DNA of 64,000 bases from SCUD01 sp036824505 (lineage in GTDB: Bacteria > Pseudomonadota > Gammaproteobacteria > Steroidobacterales > Steroidobacteraceae), in contig DAITAA010000006.1 in assembly GCA_036824505.1 (NCBI GenBank), forward strand, positions 71,200-135,199, written 5' to 3'. Made by a program: the position numbers and the translations under genes. Under the pieces are notes generated by a model, which did not search any database, was not told where the DNA came from, and was given only the letters and a program-made list of their open reading frames with translations. Positions 7,932 through 16,647 of this stretch are shown here, one piece after another; within the stretch, counting starts at the first letter, position 1, and every line of letters begins with the position of its first letter.

Positions 7932-10409
7932 TCATTGCAGCAGCGTACTGGCGCTGCCGACCACAGCCGAACAGGCGGATTTGACGACGACCATCGTGCG
8001 GTCCGCGGCGCAGCCAGCACCGCAAGCGGTCAGTCTTCCGAACAGCGCGTCGATCTCGTCCGTGACTTCCACCGCCGACGGCTGCGTCAGGATTCCGGTG
8101 CCGACCGCGCGCGTCACCAGCGGCCCCGTGATCAGCGCGCGCTTGGCAGGCGTGTCGAATGCGGTGGCGGCAGCCGCGCTGAAATCGAATCCCGGGAAGT
8201 ACGCCGCGCGCCGGGCCGGATCGTCCACGAGTTCGTTGCAGTACTCGATCGCGAGCTGGGCTGTGCCGACCTGGTGCGATGACAGGAAGCCCTCGATGTT
8301 CTCGACCGTCGGCAGCTGCTCGCGCACGCGGCTGTAGGTGTCCGTGACCGCGGTGTTGGTCACCGGTATGCCGGTCATGACCGACATCGAGGCATTGATC
8401 TCCTGGAAGGTGCGCAGGCCGATCTCGGGCGCCGGCGCGCCATCGGGCGGGGGCGGCAGCGGGGTCGGTGCGGGCTCGGTGCGCACATGCGTGGTCGAGC
8501 CGATGCGCTCGAAGCTCAGGAAGAACTGGTCCGCGGACGGGCCCTTGTCGAGCGCAACGACCGTGCCAAGGCTGGACAGCGGATAACCAAGATTGCCCCC
8601 GACGTTGTAGCCGGAAGCCATGACTGTCTGGTTGAGCGGGACATAGGCCTGGCCGACCCGCGCCTCGGCGCCATTGATGCCGATGCGCACGCCTTGGATC
8701 GGCAGCTGGTCTGGCGTCACGGACGTATCGAGACTGATGAATGACGGCTTGTTGAACAGGTAAGAATAGCTGTCGAACTGGCTGCCCTCGAACATCACAT
8801 AGCTCTGCGGCACGCTCGTCAGGTGCGCGACAGAGAACAGCAGGTAGAAGCGCTCGCCGACACCGGCTTCGAAGTTCTGCTGGATCTGCGCCTGGGTGAG
8901 CGCGCGGTTGTGGATCGCAACCATGCGCACGACGCCCTGCCACGGCCGGTCATTCGACACTTCATTGCCGAGCACCAGTGCGAAGGTGTCGTTCCAATCG
9001 GTCAGCAGGCCAGGGGTGACGGGGTCTGGCTGGGTGGCCAGCACGCCATTGACGTAGATGCGGCGGCCATTGACCGGATCATAAGTCGCGACCACGTGCT
9101 GCAGCGTGGCCTGCAGGACTTCGTCGGCCGACGGCGTCGAATGCGCGGGCGTGCCATTGGCGCCCGTCGTCGTCTCGCGGTTGAGGAAATCGTAGTTGTA
9201 CATCGTCTGGCCGAGCGTGAAATTGCGCGTCGTCGTGCCGCCCGAATATCCGACTATGAAGGCATCTTCCTGCACCACGTTCGCCGGCGCGACCCAGGCC
9301 TCGATGGAATATTCGCCGGTCGCCCCGATCAGGTCATGCAGCTTGCGGCTGGAAGTCGTCGTACCCTGGGCCTTGCCGCCACGAATGTCGATGCCCCAGC
9401 CACCGACCCAGGTCACGCTGCCCGTCAGTGTCAGGTTCAGGGCCGGTTCGACGCCCGACGTGTCATAGGCGACCGTCCCGGTGCCGGTCTTGAACTCATA
9501 GAGCGCAATCGCCGCGTTGTCGTAGCGGTTGCCGCCGCTTGCGACCGTACCCTCGTACAGGGTCAATGCCTTGGAGAGCACGAGCTGCGGATCGACCTGC
9601 GTGAGCGGCACGCGGTCCGCAAAGTCCTGGATCGCCGCCTGCATGATCGCGGCACTCTGGCTGCAGTCGGTCCAGCAGTTGTGGAACTCGTCGCGCTGAC
9701 GCACCACCAGTCGTGAATCGGCTGGCGTGTCCAGGTTGATCTTTGCGCGTACCGCCGCGTAGGCGACGTCGACGTCGCCTTCCGCAAAGAATGGTGACTG
9801 CGGCGTCGCGGCACCGGATGAGTGGCAGCGCGAGCAGTACTCGGCGAGCAGCGGGTAGACAGTCACGGCGAACGCGCCGGAACTCGTCGGGAATGACTTG
9901 CTGGCACCGACATCATGGAGCGGCGGCGGCTGCAGGTTTACGCCCCGCGAGCCGCCGAGCGCAGCGCCGGCCCAGTTGCGGATCCAGACCGTCAGCTGGT
10001 CGGCGCAGGCGGAATCGGCCGCGAGCCAGCAGTTGTGGCCGCCGCCAACCTTGGTGACCATCGTCGACGCGCCAGGATTCCCCAGATCGACGACGCCGTT
10101 GGCAGCTTCATAAGCCAGATTGATGTCGTCATTGCGCACGAACCGCGGCACCTGACCGCCCGTGCCGTGGCATTTGCCGCAGCGATTGCTGGTTTGCAGG
10201 TTGTCCCAGACATTGAGCTTGAAAGCCTGCACGTCCTGGCTCGCGGGGGGCGGGCCGCTGTAACCGGCCGGGGGCGGCGGATCGATGATCGGATTCTCTG
10301 AGGTCGACGCACCGCCACCGCAGCCGGCAACGAGCCAGACGAGCGCCAGCGGCAGCACGCGCAGGAGTCGTATCAGCGACGCTGTAATTTCGTTGCTCAT
10401 GGTCCTCAC
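7932..10409 (-). CDS. Di-haem c-type cytochrome lipoprotein with LamG domain
   Basis: 825 residues. The GTG at 10409 overlaps the upstream stop (GTGA); ATG 10400 is an alternative. Lipobox LVAGC puts the lipidated Cys at residue 30. Two haem sites are visible, CGKCH (77-81) and CSRCH (192-196), each followed by a HNCW phrase (HNCWLAADS and HNCWTDCSQ), so the N-terminus is a duplicated cytochrome module. Residues about 300-510 form a LamG/concanavalin-like domain (YSIEAWVAPANVV, HVVATYDPVNGRRIYVNGVL). The C-terminal part has further Cys residues (CGAGC). Likely an outer-membrane, possibly surface-exposed redox protein that also binds carbohydrate or protein. Substrate unknown. Confidence 0.8.
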   Translation of the reverse strand: MRTMSNEITASLIRLLRVLPLALVWLVAGCGGGASTSENPIIDPPPPAGYSGPPPASQDVQAFKLNVWDNLQTSNRCGKCHGTGGQVPRFVRNDDINLAYEAANGVVDLGNPGASTMVTKVGGGHNCWLAADSACADQLTVWIRNWAGAALGGSRGVNLQPPPLHDVGASKSFPTSSGAFAVTVYPLLAEYCSRCHSSGAATPQSPFFAEGDVDVAYAAVRAKINLDTPADSRLVVRQRDEFHNCWTDCSQSAAIMQAAIQDFADRVPLTQVDPQLVLSKALTLYEGTVASGGNRYDNAAIALYEFKTGTGTVAYDTSGVEPALNLTLTGSVTWVGGWGIDIRGGKAQGTTTSSRKLHDLIGATGEYSIEAWVAPANVVQEDAFIVGYSGGTTTRNFTLGQTMYNYDFLNRETTTGANGTPAHSTPSADEVLQATLQHVVATYDPVNGRRIYVNGVLATQPDPVTPGLLTDWNDTFALVLGNEVSNDRPWQGVVRMVAIHNRALTQAQIQQNFEAGVGERFYLLFSVAHLTSVPQSYVMFEGSQFDSYSYLFNKPSFISLDTSVTPDQLPIQGVRIGINGAEARVGQAYVPLNQTVMASGYNVGGNLGYPLSSLGTVVALDKGPSADQFFLSFERIGSTTHVRTEPAPTPLPPPPDGAPAPEIGLRTFQEINASMSVMTGIPVTNTAVTDTYSRVREQLPTVENIEGFLSSHQVGTAQLAIEYCNELVDDPARRAAYFPGFDFSAAAATAFDTPAKRALITGPLVTRAVGTGILTQPSAVEVTDEIDALFGRLTACGAGCAADRTMVVVKSACSAVVGSASTLLQ

Positions 10410-11581
10410 TGGCCCATGCAGTAGGTGGCGGCATCGGCAAACGCCTGCTTCAGGCGATAGCCGCTGGCCCGGAATGAACTGACCATCGAAGCGATCTGGC
10501 TGCGGTCGCCACTGTCGACCGGCGAGCGCAGACAGACAGTCCGGAAGACTTTTTCGACCTGACAGAAGGCGAAGGCATCGCTATTGCCGAGTTCCTGGCC
10601 CAGCGACTTCGCCCCGCTGCCTGAGCCTGGCAGCGACTGGTCCCATCCCAGCAGTGCATTCGGGCCCTGGCGCCAGCGGTTTTCCCAGCTGTCATTCGGT
10701 GTCACGAATCCGTACTTGAATGTCTCCGAATTGATCGAGTACTTCGGCTGCACCGAGCCCGCGGTATAGACGAGCCGACCCTGTGTGTCGTCGTAGGTGT
10801 AGTACGCAAAGGCCTGCGCCATCGGGTCCATGCCCGAGTGGCAGCCCACGCAGTTGTTCAGGAACAGCCTTGCGTCGCCTCCCGGGCTGCGGCTGACGTC
10901 CTGCCGGATGCGATCCGGCGGACGCGTCGTGTCCTGGATCTCCTCGAGATCGCGACACATGTGGTTCAGCATCGTGAAGCGGAACATCGCGCGATTGGTG
11001 CCGGCGATGAAAAACGCCTGCGCAGCTGCACGGCTCGTCATCACGCCGGCAGTCGCCACCGCAGGTATGCCGTACACGCTGGACTGCGTCGTGCGTCGCA
11101 GGCCGGTGCGCAGGTCGACGCCACGCGCTTCCATTTGCTCGTAATGCGTATTGCTGCTCGCAGAGACCGCCGGCAGGCCAAGACTGGCTTTTCCAACATA
11201 GAGGATGTCGCCGGAAAGCAACTCATTGAATGGCACGTCGTCGCGCACCATGCCGATGACCGTCGCGGTGTAGTCATTCAGCGGCTCAAACACCGTCTGT
11301 TGGCGGTTGGTCCACGGCGTCACGAGGTTCTTCAGCGTGACCGAATAGAACGCCGGGTCGTTCATCGCGCGCAAGGCCGCCTGTTGCGTTTGCCCCGCAG
11401 CGATATCGGCCTGCATGGCACTGAGTACGGCGTCAGACGGCGGCACGCCCGCGATGCGGTCGTGCATCCGCCTGGCCTGTTCGCGCGGACCGGCTCCGGC
11501 GGCGAAGGCCAATGCCAGCGCGGCCGCCGCGGCGGTGACGCGCATCACGATCGTTCCGGTGTGGCGTGGCCACAAGTGCAT
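10406..11581 (-). CDS. Exported mono-haem cytochrome c-like protein
   Basis: 391 residues from ATG 11581, which has GGAG eight bases upstream; ATG 11545 is also possible. The open frame extends to 11902, but that part has no export signal and overlaps the divergent gene. MRVTAAAAALALAFAAGAG is the signal core. One haem site, CVGCH, lies at 244-248 inside LFLNNCVGCHSGMDPMAQAF, close to the CxxCH-x-x-MDP pattern of DUF1588/DUF1585-type cytochromes. LNHMCRDLEEIQDTTRPPDR precedes it. It is first in the minus-strand run and its stop overlaps the LamG-cytochrome start. Probably an electron carrier or oxidase subunit; function not known. Confidence 0.7.
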   Translation of the reverse strand: MHLWPRHTGTIVMRVTAAAAALALAFAAGAGPREQARRMHDRIAGVPPSDAVLSAMQADIAAGQTQQAALRAMNDPAFYSVTLKNLVTPWTNRQQTVFEPLNDYTATVIGMVRDDVPFNELLSGDILYVGKASLGLPAVSASSNTHYEQMEARGVDLRTGLRRTTQSSVYGIPAVATAGVMTSRAAAQAFFIAGTNRAMFRFTMLNHMCRDLEEIQDTTRPPDRIRQDVSRSPGGDARLFLNNCVGCHSGMDPMAQAFAYYTYDDTQGRLVYTAGSVQPKYSINSETFKYGFVTPNDSWENRWRQGPNALLGWDQSLPGSGSGAKSLGQELGNSDAFAFCQVEKVFRTVCLRSPVDSGDRSQIASMVSSFRASGYRLKQAFADAATYCMGQ

Positions 11582-11843
11582 TTCCGTGCTCCACTCGCTC
11601 GTAGTTGCAGAAGCCGGCGTCGAATATATCCGCGGGTATCCGGGCACATAATGTCTCTGAACAGCGACATTCACCTGAGACGCCCGTCGGGTTACTCTCA
11701 AATCATGAATGGCCGCCAAATGCGCAAATGCCTTGAGACAAAGGGAACACCGCAGCTCCAGCGTGCCCGCAATGCAGTGCTGCACCCGCATTCTGTTATG
11801 CAGATCGTCATGAATCGCGGTGCAGAGACCGGAGTGATCTGAG

Positions 11844-14453
11844 ATGCCCGTCACGAATAATCGATGCACAATTCTGTTCTTGGCGGCCGTCGCGATGGCC
11901 ATTGGCGGCTGCGCAACAGGTCATGACGGCGACATCAACATCGGCGGCGGGCAGGATCCCGATCCGGTCGTGCTCGACTTTCCGATCGCATATGTCAAAG
12001 GCCCGCTGCCCGAGGGAACGGAGGACGTGCGCGAGCTGGAAACCTTCCAGGCAGGCTCCGATCTCTGGTTGCGTGACCGCGCAGCTCCTGATTCGCCAGA
12101 ACGCAATCTGACTTTCCCGATCACCGGCGGATTGTGGAATGTGCGCGATGTCGATGTCTCGTTCGACGGTACCAAGCTGATCTTCGCGATGCGCATGCCG
12201 CTGATCCCGGGCGCAATGGACAGCGAACAGCCGACCTGGAACATCTACGAATACGATCGCCCGACCGACACGCTGCGCCGCGTAATCGCCTCGGACCTTA
12301 TCGCCGAGGAAGGCCACGACGTCGCTCCGCACTACCTGCCGGACGGCCGCATCGTGTTTTCATCGACACGCCAGCGCCAGTCGAAGGCCGTGCTGATCGA
12401 CGAAGGCAAGCCGCAGTTCTCTGCCCAGGACGAGGACCGCAATGAACACGCCTTCGTGCTGCACGTGATGAATGCGGACGGCAGCGGCATCCGCCAGATT
12501 TCCTTCAACCAGAGCCACGACATGGATCCCGCGGTGCTCGCGGATGGTCGCATCGTGTTCAGCCGCTGGGAGAACGCAAGCGGCAGTTCGATTCATCTAT
12601 ATACGGTCAACCCTGACGGCAGCGGCCTCGAACTGCTGTACGGTGCCAATAGCCACGCGACTGGAACCGGCACAGAGGAGGTGCAGTTCCTGTCGCCGCG
12701 GCCGCGGCCGGACGGCAGCATCGTCGCGCTGCTGCGCCCGTTCGACGGCACGGAACTCGGCGGTGACCCCGTATCAATCGACGCCGCGAGCTTCGTCGAA
12801 ATCCAGCAACCGACACTGGCCAATGCAGGCCTCGCCGGTCCGGCCCAGACCCGGCTCTCCCCCAATGACGTGCGCACCGACCCCGGTCCTTCGCCTGGCG
12901 GGCGCTATGCCTCGATCTTCCCGATGTGGGACGGCTCGAATCGCCTGCTCGTCAGCTGGACCCTGTGCCGGCTGCTGGACGGACCGCGCACCGTGCCATG
13001 TAGCGCAAGCGCGCTCGCCGATCCGGCGGCCGTGACGGCGCCACCGCTCTATGGCGTCTGGATCTACGATCCGCGCGACCGCACGCAGCGGCCGGTACTG
13101 GCGCCGACCGAAGGCATCCGTTATTCGGACGTCGTCTTGATGGCGCCGCGCGTGCCGTTGCCGACCGTGATCCTCGACGCGGTGGCTGGCGTCGATTACG
13201 ACGCTGACCTGGCGGCGGAGAATGTCGGCATCCTGAATATCAAGAGCGTCTATGACCTGGATGGCGTGGACGTGGCGCCGGGCGGCATCACGGCGCTGCG
13301 CGATCCCGGGCAGACCACCGCGGATGAACGGCCGGCCCGGTTCCTGCGCGTTGAAAAGGCGGTCGGCCTGCCCGATGACGAGGTCCGCGACTTCCGCGGC
13401 ACGGCATTCGGGGCGGCTGGTGGTCTCGGCATGCGGGAAATACTGGCCTACGCGCCAATCGAGCCCGATGGCTCGGTGCAGATCAAGCTGCCTGCCGGTG
13501 TGCCATTCGCGGTCGGCGTCGTTGATCGCAATGGCCGACGTCTGACGCCGCGGCACCTCAACTGGATGCAGTTGCGGGCCGGCGAGCTCGTGACCTGCAA
13601 CGGCTGTCACGTGCCGGCCGGTGCGCAGACGCCGCCTCCGGTTTCCCATGGGCGCCGCGCCTTGACCACCTCCGTAAATCCGGGTGCGCCGACCGCGGGC
13701 CAGCCATTCCCGAATGCCAACCCGGCGCTGTTCGCCAACATGGGCGAAACGATGGCGGAGGTGCGCGCTCGCATCAGTTGCCAGACCGATTGCGCCGCGC
13801 TGTTGCCTTCCGTCAACGTCATCTACGACGACGTGTGGACCGACCCGGCCGTCCGGACCCCCGACGCATCGTTCAGCTATCGCTACAATCAGCTGACAAC
13901 GCCCTCGCCGACCAGGGCCAGCTGCGAGACCAGATGGTCCTGGCTGTGCCGCATCGTGATCAATTACCCGAATCACATCCAGCCGCTCTGGACATTGCCA
14001 CGGCTGACCCGGGACGCGGGTGGCGCCGTGATAGCCGACCGCACCTGTGTCTCCTGCCACAGCCCGGCCGATGCCGCCGGGGCGGTCCGGGTGCCGGCCG
14101 GCCAGCTCGACCTCTCGGGTGTTCCGTCACCCGACGAGGCGGACCATCTGGTCTCCTATCGCGAACTGCTGTTCACGGATAATGCCCAGGAAGTTAACAT
14201 GGGCGCGCTGCAGGACATCCTGGTGCCGGGCCCGCCGGATCCGGTCACCGGTTTGCCGACGCTCGTGCCTGTGCCCGTGAGCCCTTCGATGAGCGCCGCG
14301 GGCGCCGGGGCTTCGGTAACGTTCTTCAGCCGTTTCGATGCGGGCGGATCGCATGCCGGCGACCTGACCCCCGCGGAACTCAGGCTGATCGCCGAGTGGC
14401 TGGACATCGGTGGGCAGTATTACAACGACCCGTTCATGGCACCGACGAATTGA
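11844..14453 (+). CDS. HzsA-like beta-propeller lipoprotein with two c-haem sites
   Basis: 869 residues. Lipobox AIGGC gives a lipidated Cys23. Residues about 90-440 contain TolB/PD40-type propeller blades (DVSFDGTKLIFAMRM, HYLPDGRIVFSSTRQ, LHVMNADGSGIRQISF, MDPAVLADGRIVFSRWEN). Haem sites are CNGCH (585-589) and CVSCH (735-739). The segment before the first, with PIEPDGSVQIKLPAGVPFAV and RAGELVTCNGCH, resembles the middle domain of hydrazine synthase alpha subunit-related proteins, which also occur outside anammox bacteria with unknown roles. That assignment is from memory and needs a profile search. It starts the plus-strand operon; GGAG lies 10 bases before the ATG. Hydrazine chemistry is not implied. 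Confidence 0.7.
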   Translation: MPVTNNRCTILFLAAVAMAIGGCATGHDGDINIGGGQDPDPVVLDFPIAYVKGPLPEGTEDVRELETFQAGSDLWLRDRAAPDSPERNLTFPITGGLWNVRDVDVSFDGTKLIFAMRMPLIPGAMDSEQPTWNIYEYDRPTDTLRRVIASDLIAEEGHDVAPHYLPDGRIVFSSTRQRQSKAVLIDEGKPQFSAQDEDRNEHAFVLHVMNADGSGIRQISFNQSHDMDPAVLADGRIVFSRWENASGSSIHLYTVNPDGSGLELLYGANSHATGTGTEEVQFLSPRPRPDGSIVALLRPFDGTELGGDPVSIDAASFVEIQQPTLANAGLAGPAQTRLSPNDVRTDPGPSPGGRYASIFPMWDGSNRLLVSWTLCRLLDGPRTVPCSASALADPAAVTAPPLYGVWIYDPRDRTQRPVLAPTEGIRYSDVVLMAPRVPLPTVILDAVAGVDYDADLAAENVGILNIKSVYDLDGVDVAPGGITALRDPGQTTADERPARFLRVEKAVGLPDDEVRDFRGTAFGAAGGLGMREILAYAPIEPDGSVQIKLPAGVPFAVGVVDRNGRRLTPRHLNWMQLRAGELVTCNGCHVPAGAQTPPPVSHGRRALTTSVNPGAPTAGQPFPNANPALFANMGETMAEVRARISCQTDCAALLPSVNVIYDDVWTDPAVRTPDASFSYRYNQLTTPSPTRASCETRWSWLCRIVINYPNHIQPLWTLPRLTRDAGGAVIADRTCVSCHSPADAAGAVRVPAGQLDLSGVPSPDEADHLVSYRELLFTDNAQEVNMGALQDILVPGPPDPVTGLPTLVPVPVSPSMSAAGAGASVTFFSRFDAGGSHAGDLTPAELRLIAEWLDIGGQYYNDPFMAPTN

Positions 14454-14457
14454 GGCG

Positions 14458-15192
14458 ATGAGACTTCTCATCGTCTGTGTACTGCTGCTGTGCGCCGGCG
14501 CCGGCGTTGCAGCCGACCGTGATGCGCTCTCGGTCATCGTCGTCGATCCGTACCTGGAGCTTCGCACGGGTCCCGGCCGCGGCTTCCCCATCGTGCAGGT
14601 CGTGCCGCGCGGCGAGACCGTCCAGATCCTCAAGCGGCGCACCGACTGGTTCCAGATCCGAGACGCCGCCGGGCACGAAGGTTGGGTCCATCGCAGCCAG
14701 ATTGCCGAGACGCTGGTGCCCAGCGGCGCGAAACTGGAAATCGACGATCCTTCACGCGAGGATTTCACTGCCCACCGCCGCGAGGTCGGCGTGCTGCTGG
14801 GCGATTTCGGTGGCGCCAACGTGATCACGGTGTATGGCGCATACGCATTCAATTCGCATCTGTCCGGCGAACTCGCGCTGTCGCAACTGCTCGGCAGTTT
14901 TTCCGATGGCCAGATCGCCACACTGGGCGTCACCCACGTGTTCGTCCCCGAGTGGCGCGTCCAGCCATTCGCGTCGATGGGCACCGGAGTGATTCACGTC
15001 GAGCCCAAATCCATCGTGGCACAATCACCCCAGCGCACTGACCAGCTGGCCTATGTTGGCGTCGGCGTTCGCGCCTACCTGGCGCGGCGGTTCATACTGC
15101 GGGCCGAATACAAGGACTATGTGGTCTTTGCAAACCGCGACGAGAACGAGGAACCATACGAATGGAAAATCGGATTCGCGTTCTTTTTCTGA
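14458..15192 (+). CDS. SH3b-domain outer-membrane beta-barrel protein
   Basis: 244 residues from ATG 14458, five bases after the preceding stop. MRLLIVCVLLLCAGAGVAA is a signal peptide. Residues about 25-85 form a bacterial SH3 domain (YLELRTGPGRGFPIVQVVPR, DWFQIRDAAGHEGWVHRSQ), a module that often binds peptidoglycan. The remainder is an alternating hydrophobic beta-barrel ending in aromatic residues (EWKIGFAFFF), typical of an outer-membrane protein inserted by Bam. It overlaps the next gene by 31 bases. Resembles the outer-membrane barrel family found in myxobacterial envelope clusters. It could link peptidoglycan to the outer membrane for the surrounding redox proteins; inference only. 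Confidence 0.75.
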   Translation: MRLLIVCVLLLCAGAGVAADRDALSVIVVDPYLELRTGPGRGFPIVQVVPRGETVQILKRRTDWFQIRDAAGHEGWVHRSQIAETLVPSGAKLEIDDPSREDFTAHRREVGVLLGDFGGANVITVYGAYAFNSHLSGELALSQLLGSFSDGQIATLGVTHVFVPEWRVQPFASMGTGVIHVEPKSIVAQSPQRTDQLAYVGVGVRAYLARRFILRAEYKDYVVFANRDENEEPYEWKIGFAFFF

Positions 15193-15902
15193 CAGCGGTT
15201 CTGGGCATGACCGGCTGTGCGTGGATGCCGTGGCGCGACAAGCCTGCGACGGGCACGGTTGTGGATAGTCCATCCGCAGCGAGTGAGCGTGTCGGTGGAT
15301 CCCCTGCCCGGGCCACTGGCACCAGCGCATCCGGCGGCGACGAAAACCCGGTCATCGTCGAACCCCAGGTCGAGCGGCGCAACATCCGTCCTGCCCGTAT
15401 CGACACGGAGAACTGGGAGGCCGGCCCTTATGTCGGGTCCCTGTCCGTCGAGGATTTCGAAGTCAATATGGTGTACGGCGCCAGGCTTGCGTACCACATC
15501 AACGAGGACTTCTTTGCGGAGGGAATCGTTGGTACGAGCGATGCGGGGCTCTCCAGTTTCGAGCGCCTTTCGGGTTCGGCGCCGTTATTGACCGACAGTG
15601 AGAGGCAGTTCACTTACTACAGCCTGGGCTTCGGATGGAATGCGCTTCCGGGCGAAGTCTTCCTGGGCGGCAAGCGCGCCCTGAACAGCGCCATCTACCT
15701 GACGCTCGGTGCCGGCAGCACGAAATTCGCCGGCGGCGACCGCTTCACGGTGACGCTGGGTGCGGGTGCGAGGGTGCTGGTGAAGGACTGGCTCGCGGCC
15801 CACCTGGATATCCGTGACCACGTGATGGAGATCGATGTCCTGGGCAAGAACAAGACTGCCCACAACTATGAAGCGACGCTGTCGCTGACGGCGTTCTTCT
15901 GA
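15162..15902 (+). CDS. Outer-membrane beta-barrel lipoprotein
   Basis: 246 residues. MENRIRVLFLTAVLGMTGCAW looks like a lipoprotein signal with Cys19, though Met at -3 is less usual. After a low-complexity linker (to about residue 65), the domain GPYVGSLSVEDFEVNMVYGARLA begins a series of amphipathic beta strands ending in LSLTAFF, the pattern of an outer-membrane beta-barrel. The architecture parallels the gene just upstream, whose 3' end it overlaps by 31 bases, so the two are probably paralogous barrel subunits made in a fixed ratio. No catalytic residues seen. Function unknown. Confidence 0.75.
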   Translation: MENRIRVLFLTAVLGMTGCAWMPWRDKPATGTVVDSPSAASERVGGSPARATGTSASGGDENPVIVEPQVERRNIRPARIDTENWEAGPYVGSLSVEDFEVNMVYGARLAYHINEDFFAEGIVGTSDAGLSSFERLSGSAPLLTDSERQFTYYSLGFGWNALPGEVFLGGKRALNSAIYLTLGAGSTKFAGGDRFTVTLGAGARVLVKDWLAAHLDIRDHVMEIDVLGKNKTAHNYEATLSLTAFF

Positions 15903-15913
15903 GGTCAACGCCG

Positions 15914-16423
15914 ATGTCACTGAGTGGAAAATCCGGTTTCGCTGCGCTGCTGACGGGGCTGCTTGCCCTGGCCTGGCCGGCATTGGCAATCGATGGCGCG
16001 CCTCCCGCCCCGGAATTCAGGCTTGCGAGCCGCGCCGGCGGCGAACTGTCGCTGTCCGGCCTGCGCGGCCAGGTCGTCATGATCAACTTCTGGGCCAGCT
16101 GGTGCGGGCCGTGCCGCCAGGAATTTCCTGCGCTCGACGAAATGTACCGGAAGTACAAGCCCATGGGTTTCGCATTGGTGGGCATCAATGTCGAGAGCGA
16201 CAAGACCGACGCCGAACGCTTTCTCGGCATGCAGTCAGTGAGTTTCCCGATCCTGTTCGACCCCGATAACCGCGTCAGCGGCAGTTATGGCGTGAGCGCA
16301 ATGCCGACCACCGTACTGGTCGACCGCAAGGGTCACATACGCTGGCTGCACCGCGCATACAAGCCGGGTGACGAAGCCGAGTACATCGCACAGATCCGCG
16401 CGATGCTCCGGGAACCGTCGTGA
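15914..16423 (+). CDS. TlpA/ResA-like periplasmic thioredoxin
   Basis: 169 residues. The signal peptide ends near ALA (residue 25); a thioredoxin fold follows with active site WCGPC (63-67) in NFWASWCGPCRQEFPAL and a cis-Pro loop YGVSAMPTTVLVDRKG. The family reduces extracytoplasmic disulfides, classically for cytochrome c or other metalloprotein maturation. It is 11 bases after the barrel lipoprotein and overlaps the DUF4266 gene by GTGA, so it is part of the same operon. TlpA-like genes next to DUF4266 and DUF3570 are a recurring association. A second such protein lies at 5676-6191 on the other strand. Confidence 0.9.
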   Translation: MSLSGKSGFAALLTGLLALAWPALAIDGAPPAPEFRLASRAGGELSLSGLRGQVVMINFWASWCGPCRQEFPALDEMYRKYKPMGFALVGINVESDKTDAERFLGMQSVSFPILFDPDNRVSGSYGVSAMPTTVLVDRKGHIRWLHRAYKPGDEAEYIAQIRAMLREPS

Positions 16424-16647
16424 ACCGGTCGCGCACGCTGGCGGCCGCACTGGCGCTGCTGGCGCTCTCCGGCTGTGCGCGCATCGAGCCCTGGGTCAAG
16501 CCCTACGAACGCGAGAATCTGGCGGACCCCATCATGGCCTGGGACCGCGATCCGGTTTCGTCTTCGTACATCCAGCATGTTTACGAGTCACGCGAGGGTG
16601 CCCGCGGCGGCACTGGCGCGACCGGCGGCGGCTGCGGATGCAACTGA
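16420..16647 (+). CDS. DUF4266 small lipoprotein with Gly/Cys tail
   Basis: 75 residues from a GTG that overlaps the previous stop (GTGA). Lipobox LSGC gives lipidated Cys19. The short mature part has EPWVKPYERENLADPIM, typical of DUF4266, and ends in a glycine-rich tail with Cys72 and Cys74 (GGGCGCN). Just before the tail is TGAT (65-68), which partly resembles the [ST]GA[ST] core at which ApbE attaches FMN, although the usual upstream Asp is absent. ApbE is encoded two genes away. The tail may bind a metal or cofactor; not established. The 3' end overlaps the DUF3570 gene by ten bases. Confidence 0.85.
   Translation: MNRSRTLAAALALLALSGCARIEPWVKPYERENLADPIMAWDRDPVSSSYIQHVYESREGARGGTGATGGGCGCN

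Noticed and set aside
7605..9716. Several plus-strand open frames of 200-300 codons
   Set aside because: They lie opposite the LamG-cytochrome and Tat protein genes, whose CxxCH, lipobox and twin-arginine features identify the minus strand as coding.
11582..11843. Divergent intergenic region searched for operators or a small RNA
   Set aside because: Contains some short dyads but no convincing -35/-10 pair, terminator or conserved RNA structure that I can defend.
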